Notes under the pieces: model-generated
What the model was told of the DNA's origin: nothing
Database searches by the model: none
The model's input: only the letters and a program-made list of their open reading frames with translations
Assembly: GCA_900541555.1 (NCBI GenBank)
Contig: UQKE01000030.1
Span: forward strand, 1-27,958
DNA length: 27,958 nt
Direction of reading: 5' to 3'
From: an uncultured Porphyromonadaceae bacterium
Lineage (GTDB): Bacteria > Bacteroidota > Bacteroidia > Bacteroidales > Muribaculaceae
Translations under genes and position numbers: made by a program
In this document: positions 1 through 8,700 of the stretch, piece after piece
Layout of the letters: each line of letters starts with the position of its first letter
Numbering within the stretch: position 1 is the first letter of the stretch

Positions 1-1
1 A

Positions 2-50
2 GGGTTCTGCTGCCTTATGCAAGAAATAAAAAATGGAATTGATAGAACCC
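2..50. repeat. 7-bp inverted repeat at left edge
   Basis: GGGTTCT at 2-8 and AGAACCC at 44-50 are perfect complements separated by 35 nt. The pair lies in the leader of the leftward transcript expected from the promoter at 108-139, so it could close a leader stem or be the start of an RNA whose body lies outside the window. Too little is visible to name it. Confidence 0.3.
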
Positions 51-107
51 ACCAATAGAATTTTAAAGTTATAGTTAGTTAATGTTAGGTCGAATAATAA
101 AGTTTTT

Positions 108-139
108 CAAATATAAAGGTTCTAATTTTTCCAACCAAA
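108..139 (-). promoter_or_regulatory. Leftward Bacteroidota-type promoter
   Basis: Read on the minus strand there is a perfect TTTG (136-139), exactly 20 bp, then TATATTTG (108-115), matching the Bacteroidota housekeeping consensus TTTG-N19-21-TAnnTTTG. Transcription would start near position 100 and run off the left edge, away from nadB. No start codon with a convincing reading frame follows before position 1, so the gene or RNA served lies outside the window. Confidence 0.65.
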
Positions 140-164
140 TCTGCGGGCGAAAATAAAGGTTTTT

Positions 165-1742
165 TCACAATCGGCGTCTTTCCGGAGGGTAGTCGATGGA
201 ATAGTGCAAGCCTCGCGATTCGTGGCGTTCTTTTGCTTGCCTCATAATGAGATAGCCCACGTTTATGAGGTTGCGCAGCTCGCATATCTCGCGCGATGCC
301 TTGCTTTGCTTGAACAGCTTTTCCGTTTCTTCGTACAGTATGTCGAGGCGGTTCCAAGCGCGGTCGAGGCGAAGGTTGGAGCGGACTATTCCGACGTATG
401 CGCTCATGATTTGGTTCACTTCTTTGAGGCTTTGCGTGATGAGCACCATCTCTTCGTTGTGCATGGTGCCTTCGTCGTTCCATTCGGGCACGTCGTCGCG
501 CCACGTGTAGTGGCCGATGTTTGCCATGCTGTGGCGTGCGGCCGCGTCGGCATACACGACGGCTTCGATGAGCGAATTGGAAGCCAGCCGGTTGCCGCCA
601 TGAAGCCCTGTGCAAGAACACTCGCCGACAGCATAGAGGCGGTCGATCGACGAGCACGCGTCGAGGTCCACCTTGATGCCGCCGCATAGGTAGTGGGCTG
701 CCGGCGCTACGGGTATGTAGTCTTTTGTGATGTCGATGCCGAGGCTTTTGCATTTGGCGTAGATGTTCGGGAAGTGGTGGCGCGTTTCGTCGGCATCTTT
801 GTGGGTCACGTCCAAGTACACATGGTCGTCGCCACGCATTTTCATTTCGTTGTCGATGGCTCGCGCCACGATGTCGCGCGGAGCGAGCGACAAGCGGGGG
901 TCGTATTTTTGCATGAATTCTTTTCCGTCGAGGGTGCGCAATACGGCGCCGTAGCCGCGCATGGCTTCCGTGATGAGAAACGACGGGCGGTCGCCCGGGT
1001 GGTAGAGCGCGGTGGGGTGGAATTGGATGAATTCCATGTCTTTGACTGTCCCTTTGGCGCGGTACACCATGGCTATTCCGTCGCCGGTGGCGACAGGGGG
1101 ATTGGTGGTGGTCGTGTACACTTGCCCGATGCCGCCGGTTGCCATTACGGTGACTTTCGAAAGGAAAGTGTCGACTTTTTTTGTGTTTGGGTTTAGGATG
1201 TATGCGCCGTAGCAGGTGATGTCGGGGGTGCGTCGGGTGACTATTTTCCCCAAGTGATGTTGCGTGATGATTTCTACGGCGAAATAGTTTTCAAACAGGT
1301 CGATGTTGGGGTGCGACTTCAAGGCGCGTATGAGGCTGTCCTGAATTTCCGCGCCGGTGTTGTCGGCATGGTGGAGAATCCGAAATTCCGAATGCCCGCC
1401 TTCGCGGTGGAGGTCGAATTGCCCGTCGTCTTTCTTGTCGAAGTTCACGCCCCATTCGATGAGTTGCCTGATTTGGGCGGGCGCGCCTTTCACAACCTTC
1501 TCGACGGCGGCGCGGTCGCTGAGGAAGTCGCCGGCGATCATGGTGTCTTCTATGTGCTTTTCGAAATTGTCGACGCGGAGGTCGGTGACGGAAGCCACGC
1601 CACCTTGCGCGTAGTAGGTGTTTGCTTCTTCTATGCCGGATTTGCAAATGAGTGCAACCCTGCCTGTTTCCGCCACTTTCAGCGCGAAACTCATGCCGGC
1701 GATGCCGGAGCCTATCACGAGGTAATCGTATTTGTGGATCAT
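165..1742 (-). CDS. nadB: L-aspartate oxidase NadB
   Basis: Flavoenzyme that oxidises L-aspartate to iminoaspartate, the first step of de novo NAD synthesis; quinolinate synthase (NadA) uses the product, and fumarate or oxygen can accept electrons in this family. The 525-aa length is close to E. coli NadB (about 540). The N-terminus has the FAD dinucleotide fold (YLVIGSGIAGMSFALK, residues 7-22), followed by an AQGGVAS segment. The middle shows the succinate-dehydrogenase-flavoprotein-family motif FIQFHPTALY, then HYLCGGI, and GGNRLASNSLIEA, which contacts FAD. The start, MIHKYDYLVIG, places the FAD loop where the family has it. It stands alone, divergent from lysS by 104 bp; nadA and nadC are not in the window. 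A perfect -7 element lies just upstream. The assignment is secure. Confidence 0.97.
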   Translation of the reverse strand: MIHKYDYLVIGSGIAGMSFALKVAETGRVALICKSGIEEANTYYAQGGVASVTDLRVDNFEKHIEDTMIAGDFLSDRAAVEKVVKGAPAQIRQLIEWGVNFDKKDDGQFDLHREGGHSEFRILHHADNTGAEIQDSLIRALKSHPNIDLFENYFAVEIITQHHLGKIVTRRTPDITCYGAYILNPNTKKVDTFLSKVTVMATGGIGQVYTTTTNPPVATGDGIAMVYRAKGTVKDMEFIQFHPTALYHPGDRPSFLITEAMRGYGAVLRTLDGKEFMQKYDPRLSLAPRDIVARAIDNEMKMRGDDHVYLDVTHKDADETRHHFPNIYAKCKSLGIDITKDYIPVAPAAHYLCGGIKVDLDACSSIDRLYAVGECSCTGLHGGNRLASNSLIEAVVYADAAARHSMANIGHYTWRDDVPEWNDEGTMHNEEMVLITQSLKEVNQIMSAYVGIVRSNLRLDRAWNRLDILYEETEKLFKQSKASREICELRNLINVGYLIMRQAKERHESRGLHYSIDYPPERRRL

Positions 1743-1764
1743 GGTCGATAAGTTTGTCGTTACG

Positions 1765-1772
1765 CAAAATTA
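1765..1772 (-). promoter_or_regulatory. Putative nadB promoter (-7 element)
   Basis: On the minus strand 1772-1765 reads TAATTTTG, a full match to TAnnTTTG, about 22 bp upstream of the nadB start codon. A good TTTG at the expected 19-21 bp is missing (GCTG is there), so this is a one-box call. It lies back to back with the lysS promoter, so the two could compete. Confidence 0.4.
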
Positions 1773-1781
1773 CACAGTTTT

Positions 1782-1813
1782 TTTGTGGAAACAGCGGATT
1801 GTTCGTAAATTTG
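1782..1813 (+). promoter_or_regulatory. lysS-gpsA promoter
   Basis: TTTG at 1782-1785, a 20-bp spacer and TAAATTTG at 1806-1813 match the Bacteroidota housekeeping promoter in every fixed position. The start point should lie near 1820, giving a leader of about 27 nt before the lysS ATG at 1847. No riboswitch-sized leader is present. Confidence 0.8.
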
Positions 1814-1846
1814 CATTTTATTAAAGCATGATTAAAATAAAATTCG

Positions 1847-3580
1847 ATGAATAATATACTTGATCTGAGCGAACAAGAAATCGTGAGACGCAACAGCCTC
1901 TCCGAATTGCGTAAAATGGGCATTGAGCCTTATCCAGCCGCTGAATATGAAGTGACGGGGCACACGAAGGAAATCAAAGAAAATTTTAAGGACGACGCCG
2001 AGCCGCGCAATGTGTGCATCGCGGGGCGGATGATGAGCCGCCGCGTGATGGGAAAAGCGTCGTTCATGGAATTGCAAGATGCCGATGGCCGGATACAAGT
2101 GTATGTGAGCCGCGACGATATTTGTCCGGACGAAAACAAGGATTTGTACAATGTGTTTTTCAAAAAATTGCTTGACATCGGCGATTTTGTCGGGGTGGAG
2201 GGCTTCGTGTTCCGCACGCAGACGGGAGAAATCACCGTCCATGCCCGTGAGATACGGATGCTGAGCAAGTCGTTGCGCCCGCTTCCGATTGTGAAAACGA
2301 AAGATGGCGTGGTTTACGATGCCTTTGAGGACCCCGAATTGCGCTATCGCAGGCGTTATGTCGACTTGGTGGTGAACGACGGAGTGAAAGATATATTCAT
2401 CAAGCGGACAAAGGTCTACAATTCGATGCGTGAATATTTCAACAATCATGGCTATATGGAGGTCGAAACGCCGATACTCCAACCCATACCGGGCGGCGCG
2501 GCGGCGCGTCCTTTCATCACGCACCATAATGCGCTCGACATTCCGTTGTATTTGCGCATAGCTGATGAATTGTATTTGAAACGGCTGATTGTGGGCGGCT
2601 TCGAGGGCGTTTACGAGTTCTCGAAGAATTTCCGCAACGAGGGCATGGACCGCACGCACAATCCGGAATTTACGTGCATGGAGATTTATGTCGCTTATAA
2701 GGATTACAACTGGATGATGGCGTTCACGGAACGCATGTTGGAAAAAATATGCTTGGATGTGAATGGCACGACGGAAGTGAAAGTGGGCGACAACGTGATT
2801 AGCTTCAAAGCGCCATTCCGCCGCGTGACGATGATTGATGCCATCCGTGAACACACCGGCATCGACATTACCGGCATGGACGAGCAGCAACTTCGCGACG
2901 TGTGCGCCCGCATCGGGGTGGAAGCCGACGAGACGATGGGAAAAGGCAAGCTCATCGATGAGATTTTCGGAGCGAAGTGCGAAGGCACGTATATCCAGCC
3001 TACGTTTATCATTGATTATCCGATAGAGATGTCGCCGTTGACGAAGCGCCATCGCAGCAATCCGGAATTGACGGAGCGTTTCGAGTTGATGGTCAACGGA
3101 AAGGAATTGTGCAATGCATATTCTGAATTGAACGATCCGATCGATCAATACGAGCGTTTTGTGGAACAGATGCGTTTGAGCGAAAAGGGCGACGACGAGG
3201 CAATGATAATCGACAAGGATTTCATCCGCGCGTTGGAATATGGCATGCCTCCTACGTCGGGAATGGGCGTTGGCATGGACCGCCTTGTGATGCTGATGAC
3301 GGGGCAGACGGCAATACAGGAAGTGCTGTTCTTCCCGCAAATGCGTCCTGAAAAGACGGCTCGTCGCGACAAGGCGGAAGCGTATGTGGCAATCGGTGTG
3401 CCGGAGGAATGGGTGGCTCCTTTGCAAAAGGCAGGCTATCTGACGGTGGAAAGCCTTGCCGGAGCAAACGCGGGAAAAGTGCATCAGGACATTTGCGGCT
3501 TAAACAAGAAGTATAAGCTCGAATTGACGAATCCTGCGCTCGACAGTGTGGCTGCATGGATAGCTACGGCTGAAAAATAG
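1847..3580 (+). CDS. lysS: Lysyl-tRNA synthetase, class II
   Basis: Charges tRNA-Lys with lysine in the cytoplasm. Residues about 55-140 form the anticodon-binding OB fold ([15 protein letters not shown]). The class II core follows, with motif 2 around [20 protein letters not shown] and motif 3 at [14 protein letters not shown]. At 577 aa it is about 70 residues longer than E. coli LysS (505 aa). The excess is a C-terminal tail (about residues 503-577, containing [19 protein letters not shown]) that resembles a helix-hairpin-helix-like small domain and is common on Bacteroidota LysRS. The start follows an A-rich stretch and a perfect promoter. gpsA follows after 29 bp, probably in the same operon, and a tRNA-Lys gene lies 1.3 kb downstream on the other strand. 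Confidence 0.97.
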   Translation: MNNILDLSEQEIVRRNSLSELRKMGIEPYPAAEYEVTGHTKEIKENFKDDAEPRNVCIAGRMMSRRVMGKASFMELQDADGRIQVYVSRDDICPDENKDLYNVFFKKLLDIGDFVGVEGFVFRTQTGEITVHAREIRMLSKSLRPLPIVKTKDGVVYDAFEDPELRYRRRYVDLVVNDGVKDIFIKRTKVYNSMREYFNNHGYMEVETPILQPIPGGAAARPFITHHNALDIPLYLRIADELYLKRLIVGGFEGVYEFSKNFRNEGMDRTHNPEFTCMEIYVAYKDYNWMMAFTERMLEKICLDVNGTTEVKVGDNVISFKAPFRRVTMIDAIREHTGIDITGMDEQQLRDVCARIGVEADETMGKGKLIDEIFGAKCEGTYIQPTFIIDYPIEMSPLTKRHRSNPELTERFELMVNGKELCNAYSELNDPIDQYERFVEQMRLSEKGDDEAMIIDKDFIRALEYGMPPTSGMGVGMDRLVMLMTGQTAIQEVLFFPQMRPEKTARRDKAEAYVAIGVPEEWVAPLQKAGYLTVESLAGANAGKVHQDICGLNKKYKLELTNPALDSVAAWIATAEK

Positions 3581-3609
3581 AAGTATCGTTCACCTTAAAA
3601 TTCTAAAAA

Positions 3610-4605
3610 ATGGCTAATCTCGGAAAGATCGCGGTCATGGGCGGTGGCAGTTGGGCCACTGCATTGGCGAAATTGTTGTTGCAAAACTGCGAAAAAATAT
3701 TGTGGTACATGCGGCGCGACGACCGCATTGCCGATTTTGAACGCAATCATTGCAATCCGGTCTATTTGTCGGATGTGGTTTTCGACACGTCGCGCATCGA
3801 GTTTTCGTCGGACATCAATGCCGTGTGTGAAGCTGCCGACACGCTGTTGCTCGCCATGCCGTCACCTTATATAAAAGAGCACTTGAAGAAAATTTCTGTG
3901 GATTTGAGCGGGAAATACATGGCAAGTGCCGTGAAAGGCATCGTGCCGGATGAAAATGCGTTGGTGACGGCTTACATGTCGGACTTCTATGGCATTCGTC
4001 CGGAGCGCCAGATTGTGATTGGCGGGCCGTGCCATGCGGAAGAAGTGGCATTGGGGCGGCAGTCGTATTTGACGGTGGGAAGCCTTGACGCGGAATTGGC
4101 AGAGGCTTTTGCCGGATGCCTGCGCGGGCCGGCGATGCGGACGGTGGTGTCGACCGATGTGGAAGGCATTGAATATGCAGCTGTGTTGAAGAATGTCTAC
4201 GGCATTTGCGGCGGCATTATTTATGGATTGAAAAATGGCGATAATTTCCTTGCCATGCTTGTTTCGAATGCAATCCGCGAAATGGAGCGATTCCTTTCGG
4301 TGGCAAATCCTCGCGAGCGCAACATTTGCGATTCCGTCTACCTTGGCGATTTGCTGGTGACGGTCTATTCGAAGTTCAGCCGCAATCATAATTTTGGCGC
4401 TTACATAGGACGCGGCTATTCGGTGAAGGCCGCCATGATGGAGATGGAGCAGGTGGCGGAAGGCTATTACGGCACGAAGTGCATCCATGAGGTGAACAAG
4501 CGTTATGGCGTCGACATGCCGATATTGGAATGCGTCTACGGAATCCTTTACGAGCGCAAATCGGCCCAAAAAGCCATCGACATGCTTGCCGCCCAAATGA
4601 AATAA
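3610..4605 (+). CDS. gpsA: Glycerol-3-phosphate dehydrogenase [NAD(P)+]
   Basis: Reduces dihydroxyacetone phosphate to sn-glycerol 3-phosphate, the backbone of phospholipids, in the cytoplasm. The 331-aa length is normal for GpsA. The N-terminal Rossmann loop reads MGGGSWATALAKLL (about residues 10-23; family GxGxxG-like GSWGTA). GGPCHAEEVA (about 138-147) and VLKNVYGICGGIIYGL (about 194-209) carry the catalytic lysine region, with GDN just after. The C-terminal substrate-binding helical half is complete through the stop. It starts 29 bp after lysS with an A/T-rich gap and no separate promoter, so it is probably co-transcribed. I see no clear T-tract terminator after it; an inverted repeat at 4678-4711 is the nearest candidate. 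Confidence 0.96.
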   Translation: MANLGKIAVMGGGSWATALAKLLLQNCEKILWYMRRDDRIADFERNHCNPVYLSDVVFDTSRIEFSSDINAVCEAADTLLLAMPSPYIKEHLKKISVDLSGKYMASAVKGIVPDENALVTAYMSDFYGIRPERQIVIGGPCHAEEVALGRQSYLTVGSLDAELAEAFAGCLRGPAMRTVVSTDVEGIEYAAVLKNVYGICGGIIYGLKNGDNFLAMLVSNAIREMERFLSVANPRERNICDSVYLGDLLVTVYSKFSRNHNFGAYIGRGYSVKAAMMEMEQVAEGYYGTKCIHEVNKRYGVDMPILECVYGILYERKSAQKAIDMLAAQMK

Positions 4606-4677
4606 AACCACCGACGAGGACCGATTCGTCAGGGTAAAATCACGGTAACTAACGATTCCGAATTAAACGCAGGTGCA

Positions 4678-4711
4678 AAACAAGAGCGCGAAGTTAATCA
4701 CTCTCTTGTTT
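4678..4711. repeat. Inverted repeat downstream of gpsA
   Basis: AAACAAGAG (4678-4686) pairs perfectly with CTCTTGTTT (4703-4711) across a 16-nt loop. It lies between the convergent lysS-gpsA operon and the tRNA-Lys unit. It lacks a proper U-tract on the plus strand, so a terminator role for gpsA is only a possibility. Confidence 0.3.
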
Positions 4712-4812
4712 AGGTCCTTTGAGTTTTCTGAAAATCTCTGTAATTTATTATAGCTGCATTGTCACTTTGTTATGCCTTCTTTCTTTTGGGGGTGGAAGAG
4801 GTTGCGGAAGGG

Positions 4813-4850
4813 CAAAAAAAGTCCCACAAAATATTGATTTTGTAGGACTT
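4813..4850 (-). terminator. Rho-independent terminator of tRNA-Lys
   Basis: Arms 4819-4832 and 4837-4850 form a 14-bp stem with a 4-nt loop. The only irregular pair is C/A on the plus strand but G/U on the minus strand, and the run of seven A at 4814-4820 reads as U on the minus strand. Both point to termination of the minus-strand tRNA transcript. Confidence 0.85.
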
Positions 4851-4879
4851 GTGTTTTTGTTGCTGCCTTTTGGCTTTTG

Positions 4880-4952
4880 TGATCCGCCTGGGGCTCGAAC
4901 CCAGGACCCCATCCTTAAAAGGGATGTGCTCTACCTGCTGAGCTAGCGAATC
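4880..4952 (-). tRNA. tRNA-Lys (anticodon UUU)
   Basis: The minus strand folds into a full cloverleaf of 73 nt. The acceptor stem is GATTCGC/GCGGATC (one T-G pair) with discriminator A. The D stem is GCTC/GAGC, the anticodon stem CATCC/GGATG around loop CTTTTAA (anticodon TTT), and the T stem CTGGG/CCCAG around TTCGAGC. The 3' CCA is not encoded (the discriminator is followed by CAAAAG), so it must be added. It has its own promoter and terminator, and lies 275 bp past gpsA in the lysS operon, facing it. Confidence 0.97.
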
Positions 4953-4987
4953 TCCCTCAATAGCGATCAGTTTCCTGATTGCGACTG

Positions 4988-5019
4988 CAAAGGTAATGCC
5001 GTTTCTTGAATCACGCAAG
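4988..5019 (-). promoter_or_regulatory. tRNA-Lys promoter
   Basis: On the minus strand CTTG (5016-5019; one mismatch to TTTG), a 20-bp spacer and a perfect TACCTTTG (4988-4995) give a Bacteroidota-type promoter. The predicted start is near 4981, leaving a leader of about 29 nt before the mature tRNA 5' end at 4952. Confidence 0.7.
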
Positions 5020-5059
5020 CATTTCGCGAAAAAATTAATTATTTTCTTGCGCTTCTTCG

Positions 5060-5400
5060 ATTTTGCCCAACGTTTAGGGCGGTTTTGAGTCCGGCGGGTG
5101 GCCTAAATTGGGATGCCGCGAGGCTGTTTGAACCGTGGGGTTGCGCTGAGGCAATTGTCTTCGTGCTGCTTGCGCAAGCGGCGACACGGTGAAGGTGTCG
5201 CGCTTGCCGGCGAAGCTCGTAGCGTTGGAAAGTTTGTGAAGTGGGGGGTCGACGATGCCGGCCGGCTTTTTCGAGGGGCGGCCCGAACGGAATTTGTTCG
5301 GACGCCTGATGGCTGAGCTGATTTGAATTGCCCTGCGCGGAGATGCGATGGGTGAGGAATGCCGTCGGTGTGACGTTTCGATTTTTTTTCAATGTGGCCG
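5060..5400. other. GC-rich, hairpin-rich intergenic segment of unknown function
   Basis: This stretch is much richer in G+C than the AT-rich DNA on both sides and has several strong dyads. GCAAGC-G-GCGACAC pairs with GTGTCGC-GCTTGC (5174-5207): 13 bp with one bulge and a 7-nt loop. There is a 10-bp palindrome GCCGGCCGGC (5257-5266) followed by five T, and CCGAAC/GTTCGG (5283-5301). Open frames of up to about 150 codons exist on the minus strand (5039-5491, 5103-5420) and 67 codons on the plus strand (5113-5316). Their composition (Arg, His, Ser and Pro rich on the minus strand), the lack of a promoter and the lack of any recognisable motif argue against coding. It could be a structured RNA, a dispersed repeat or a decayed gene. 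Confidence 0.35.
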
Positions 5401-5415
5401 TTTCCTTTGGGTGGC

Positions 5416-5501
5416 GGCATCTCATAATATATAATGTGTGGAAGTCGGCAATCTTGGTTTGTTTAGAAATGAAAATAATGTTAATTAACATCTGAGATGC
5501 C
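5416..5501. repeat. 9-bp inverted repeat flanking an AT-rich block
   Basis: GGCATCTCA (5416-5424) and TGAGATGCC (5493-5501) are perfect complements separated by 68 nt of AT-rich DNA that itself contains a 14-bp palindrome (5478-5491). It lies directly upstream of the likely susC promoter, so a regulatory role is possible. Confidence 0.4.
5478..5491. promoter_or_regulatory. 14-bp palindrome, candidate operator of the SusC locus
   Basis: ATGTTAATTAACAT is a perfect 14-bp palindrome centred about 50 bp upstream of the -7 element at 5534. A second dyad with the same half-site, GTTAA-TT-TTAAC, lies downstream at 5660-5671, and the string TTAACAT occurs in both. This is the layout expected of a dimeric regulator's sites, but AT-rich DNA yields such dyads by chance and no regulator gene is adjacent. 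Confidence 0.35.
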
Positions 5502-5533
5502 CATGAAATGCGTTTCGGACAGAAAAAAAACTG

Positions 5534-5541
5534 TATTTTTG
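5534..5541 (+). promoter_or_regulatory. Putative SusC-operon promoter (-7 element)
   Basis: TATTTTTG matches TAnnTTTG fully. The best upstream box is TTTC at 5513-5516, at a short 17-bp spacing, so the call rests mainly on the -7 box. A start near 5548 would give a leader of about 175 nt before the SusC start at 5724, longer than the 20-30 nt leaders of lysS and trmD here, and containing the hairpin at 5567-5586. Confidence 0.45.
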
Positions 5542-5566
5542 AAGCGAAAATGTGCGCATTTAGGGG

Positions 5567-5586
5567 CTTTTTCGAGGCCGAAAAAG
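5567..5586 (+). other. Leader hairpin upstream of the SusC-like gene
   Basis: CTTTTTCG (5567-5574), loop AGGC, CGAAAAAG (5579-5586): a perfect 8-bp stem with a 4-nt loop, about 20 nt into the predicted leader. No U-tract follows, so it is not an ordinary terminator. It may protect the 5' end, bind a protein or be the target of an sRNA. Confidence 0.4.
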
Positions 5587-5659
5587 GTTCTAAGTGTGTA
5601 AAATTGGCTTTAAAATGTTAAATTTTGAGCGATTTGGCGAGAGGTGAAACATTTGTAAA

Positions 5660-5671
5660 GTTAATTTTAAC
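5660..5671. promoter_or_regulatory. Second GTTAA/TTAAC dyad in the SusC leader
   Basis: GTTAA (5660-5664), TT, TTAAC (5667-5671). It shares its half-site with the palindrome at 5478-5491, and the two flank the candidate -7 element. It is weak alone and is listed because of that repetition. Confidence 0.25.
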
Positions 5672-5723
5672 ATGTCGCGCATTGAGAGAGTATGAACCTA
5701 ATATAAATAAATAAAGAGTAATT

Positions 5724-8700
5724 ATGAGAAAACAGCTATTGCTTCTGTTATTTTCCCTCTTTGCGGTTGTGGGCTATGCTCGCACTGTTACGGGCGTGAT
5801 TACTTCTGCTGTCGACAAGTTGCCGGTTATCGGCGCGTCGATATCTGTGGAAGGCACCACTCGCGGAACAACAACCGACCTTGACGGAAAATATTCAATC
5901 GACGTAGACGACAACAGTGTCCTCGTCGTTAGTTACGTAGGTATGACTACCCAACGAATAACGGTAGGCAGCCGCAGCGTGATTGATGTAGAGTTGCAGG
6001 AAAATGCCCAAGTGCTCGAAGAGGTTGTGGTAACTGCAATGGGTCAAACGCAAGAAAAGAAGAAATTGAACTTCGCAGTGCAGTCGTTGTCTGCCGACGA
6101 TGTGACTGCCGGCCAATCGGTCAACTTCGCCAACAGTTTGCAAGGCAAGGTGGCCGGTTTGCAGGTTTCGTCGGGCGGTAGTTCGCCGAACTCCTCCACG
6201 CAAGTCATCATCCGTGCGATTTCTTCTATCAACACCTCGCAAAGCAACGAGCCTTTGGTGATTCTCGACGGCATGCCGATTCGAGGCGGAGGTTCGACGC
6301 TTGGCGACTTGAACGCGAACGATATTGAAAACATGAGCGTCTTGAAGGGTGCAGCCGCATCGGCCCTTTATGGCCAAGAGGCAGCCAACGGCGTCATCAT
6401 GATTACGACGAAGAAAGGTAAAGAAGGCCGCTTGGAAGTAACAGCTTCCGGAAGCTGGGAAATTTCCAACGCCATCCACGTGCCTAAGATTCAAGATCAA
6501 TTTATCGCAGGTTCCGGCGGTTTCTTTAAGGAAAACTCAACAGGCGGCTGGGGTCCGTATCTGACAAGCGCCGACCATGTTTACGACAACGTTGGCGGTT
6601 TCCTCGGCACGGGATTCCTTCAGAAATACGACATGTCGATTTCCGGCGGCGGCGAGAAATTTAACGCCTACGCTTCGGCAAGCTATTTGAAAAACGATGG
6701 TATCGTTCCGGAAGACTACAAGGATCGTTTGAGCGTATTCTTGAAAGCAGAATTCAAGCCTTCCGACAAAGTGACGATGCAATTGACCACCAACTTCGTC
6801 AATGCAAAGAGCCGTGCATTCGGCAACAGCATGTCGACAGTTTATGGTTGGGCAATCAACAAAAACATGGCCGATTATGCTACGCTCGAAGGCCGCCCCA
6901 ACTGGAGCAACCGCTACGAAAATTGGGACCTTTTGACCGACGACGAAAGAATCTCCGCCACTATTTCTCCGTACTACGGACGCTATATGGACGAATCGGA
7001 AACGGAAAGCACCCGTATGATTCTTAACGGACAAATCAGCTATGAGCCGATTAAGAACTTGGTGTTCACCGGAAAAGTGGGTTACGACAAAGGATTCTCG
7101 CATTATGAATCGTACACTGTGCCGCGTTTCATCGACAGCGACTTCATCGATCCTGAAAGCAGCGCATTGGCCAATTATCGCTATAAATTCGGTGCTTACA
7201 CATTCTCGCCGTCCGCTAGCTCGCAGCTGACGGCACAAATCCTCGGAACGTACAATGTGACGTTTAACGAAGACTACACGTTGAACGTGCTTGCCGGTGC
7301 AGAATACAAATTGAATGAAGGCCTCGATGCCAACATGGCAGGACAAGAATTCTTGTTGGATGGATTCTACAGCTTCATGAATACGAATCCTGATTTGTTC
7401 ACCACCAGCCAAGGCACAGACTACTACATGTCGTTGTCGCATACGCGCAGAAACAAATTCGGTTACTTCGGCGAACTTCGCTTCGACTATAAGGGCATGG
7501 CTCAATTGTCGGTGACCGGACGTTACGACGGTTCTTCGACATTGAAGCAAGTGGATTGCACTTATTTCTATCCTTCGGTTACGGCCGGTGTGATTTTCTC
7601 GGAATTGTTCAAGATCAGCAACGATTGGTTCTCCTACGGTAAACTTCGTGGTAACTGGGCAAAAGTAGGTAAGGACGCACCTGCTTATCGCTTCACTCCG
7701 TCGTTTAAAAACTGGGAAGTATTCCCCGATGGCGGTTGGGGTATCGACGCTACGACTGCCGTGGCCAAAGAACTCGAGCCTGAAATGACAAGTTCGTGGG
7801 AGATTGGCGCCGACTTGCGATTCTTCGACTCCCGCACGCGTTTGGACGTGGCATGGTATTCGACAACGGTCGACAACCAAATCGTGACGGTGCGCGTGTC
7901 GCCGACATCCGGTACGATTCTTCAAACTCGCAACGAGGGTAGCATCGAAAACAAAGGTCTTGAAGTGACATTCGGACAAGACATCCTTCGTTCGAAGGAT
8001 TTTGATTGGACATTGAATGCCAACTTCTCTTTCAACCGCGGCAAGGTGATTTCTCTTCCGGAAGACATGACGGAAATCCAAGGTACGCAATATGGCGACA
8101 TCTTCCCGACGGCTTACCTCCACGGATCTACGACCGCTATCTCCGGTAAAGACTACGAACGTGCTCCGGACGGACAAATTATCGTGAACGAAAACGGTTA
8201 TCCTGTCATTAGCGCAGCAAAAGGCAATTTGATTGGTAATCGTGAACCGGATTGGTTGCTTGGACTCGGTTCCACTTTCCGTTGGAAAGATTTGACGGTA
8301 GGATTCTTGTTCGACGGCCGTTGCGGTGGCGATGTTGTCAACGTGACACGCAGAAGCTTGTTCTCCAACGGTATGGATGCATTGTTGACTAAATATCGCA
8401 GCCATGAGGCTGTGTTCAAAGGTGTCGTGAAACAAGCCGACGGCACTTATGCTCCCAATACGACTCCGATCATCATCGACAGCAATTTCATCAACAACTA
8501 CTTCTATGCAGTTTCGTCCAACTTTATCGAGGACGGTTCTTACATTCGTTTGAGCTATGTGACGCTGGCTTACGATTTCACTCGATTCCTTTCGAAGAAC
8601 TGCCCGATCAAAGGCTTGAAATTGTCAGCAACAGGACGTAACTTGTTCTTGCTCACGAAATACACCGGAACGGATCCGCAAATTCTTGCAGGAACGGGCG

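Noticed and set aside
1832..3484. A 550-codon open frame opposite lysS
   Set aside because: It is a shadow of lysS. Its Arg/His-rich, low-complexity translation has no motif, and lysS is unmistakable on the other strand.
4606..4720. A normal terminator for lysS-gpsA
   Set aside because: The only dyad (4678-4711) has no T-tract on the plus strand, so I list it only as an inverted repeat.
4719..4946. A 75-codon plus-strand frame running into the tRNA-Lys gene
   Set aside because: It reads through the terminator and most of the tRNA, both firmly supported on the other strand.
5060..5400. RNase P RNA, tmRNA, SRP RNA or 6S RNA in the structured segment
   Set aside because: I looked for the hallmark sequences of RNase P RNA and tmRNA (for example the GAGGAAAGTCC box) and the SRP loop and did not find them. 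6S RNA cannot be excluded by eye but is not supported.
5039..5491. 150-codon and 105-codon minus-strand frames upstream of tRNA-Lys
   Set aside because: Composition rich in Arg, His, Ser and Pro, no promoter and no family motif. I describe the region as structured DNA instead and leave open that it is a decayed gene.
6537..8435. A 632-codon open frame opposite the SusC-like gene
   Set aside because: It arises from codon choice in the SusC-like gene (few codons that read as stops on the other strand). Composition is rich in Arg, His and Phe, with no domain or signal.
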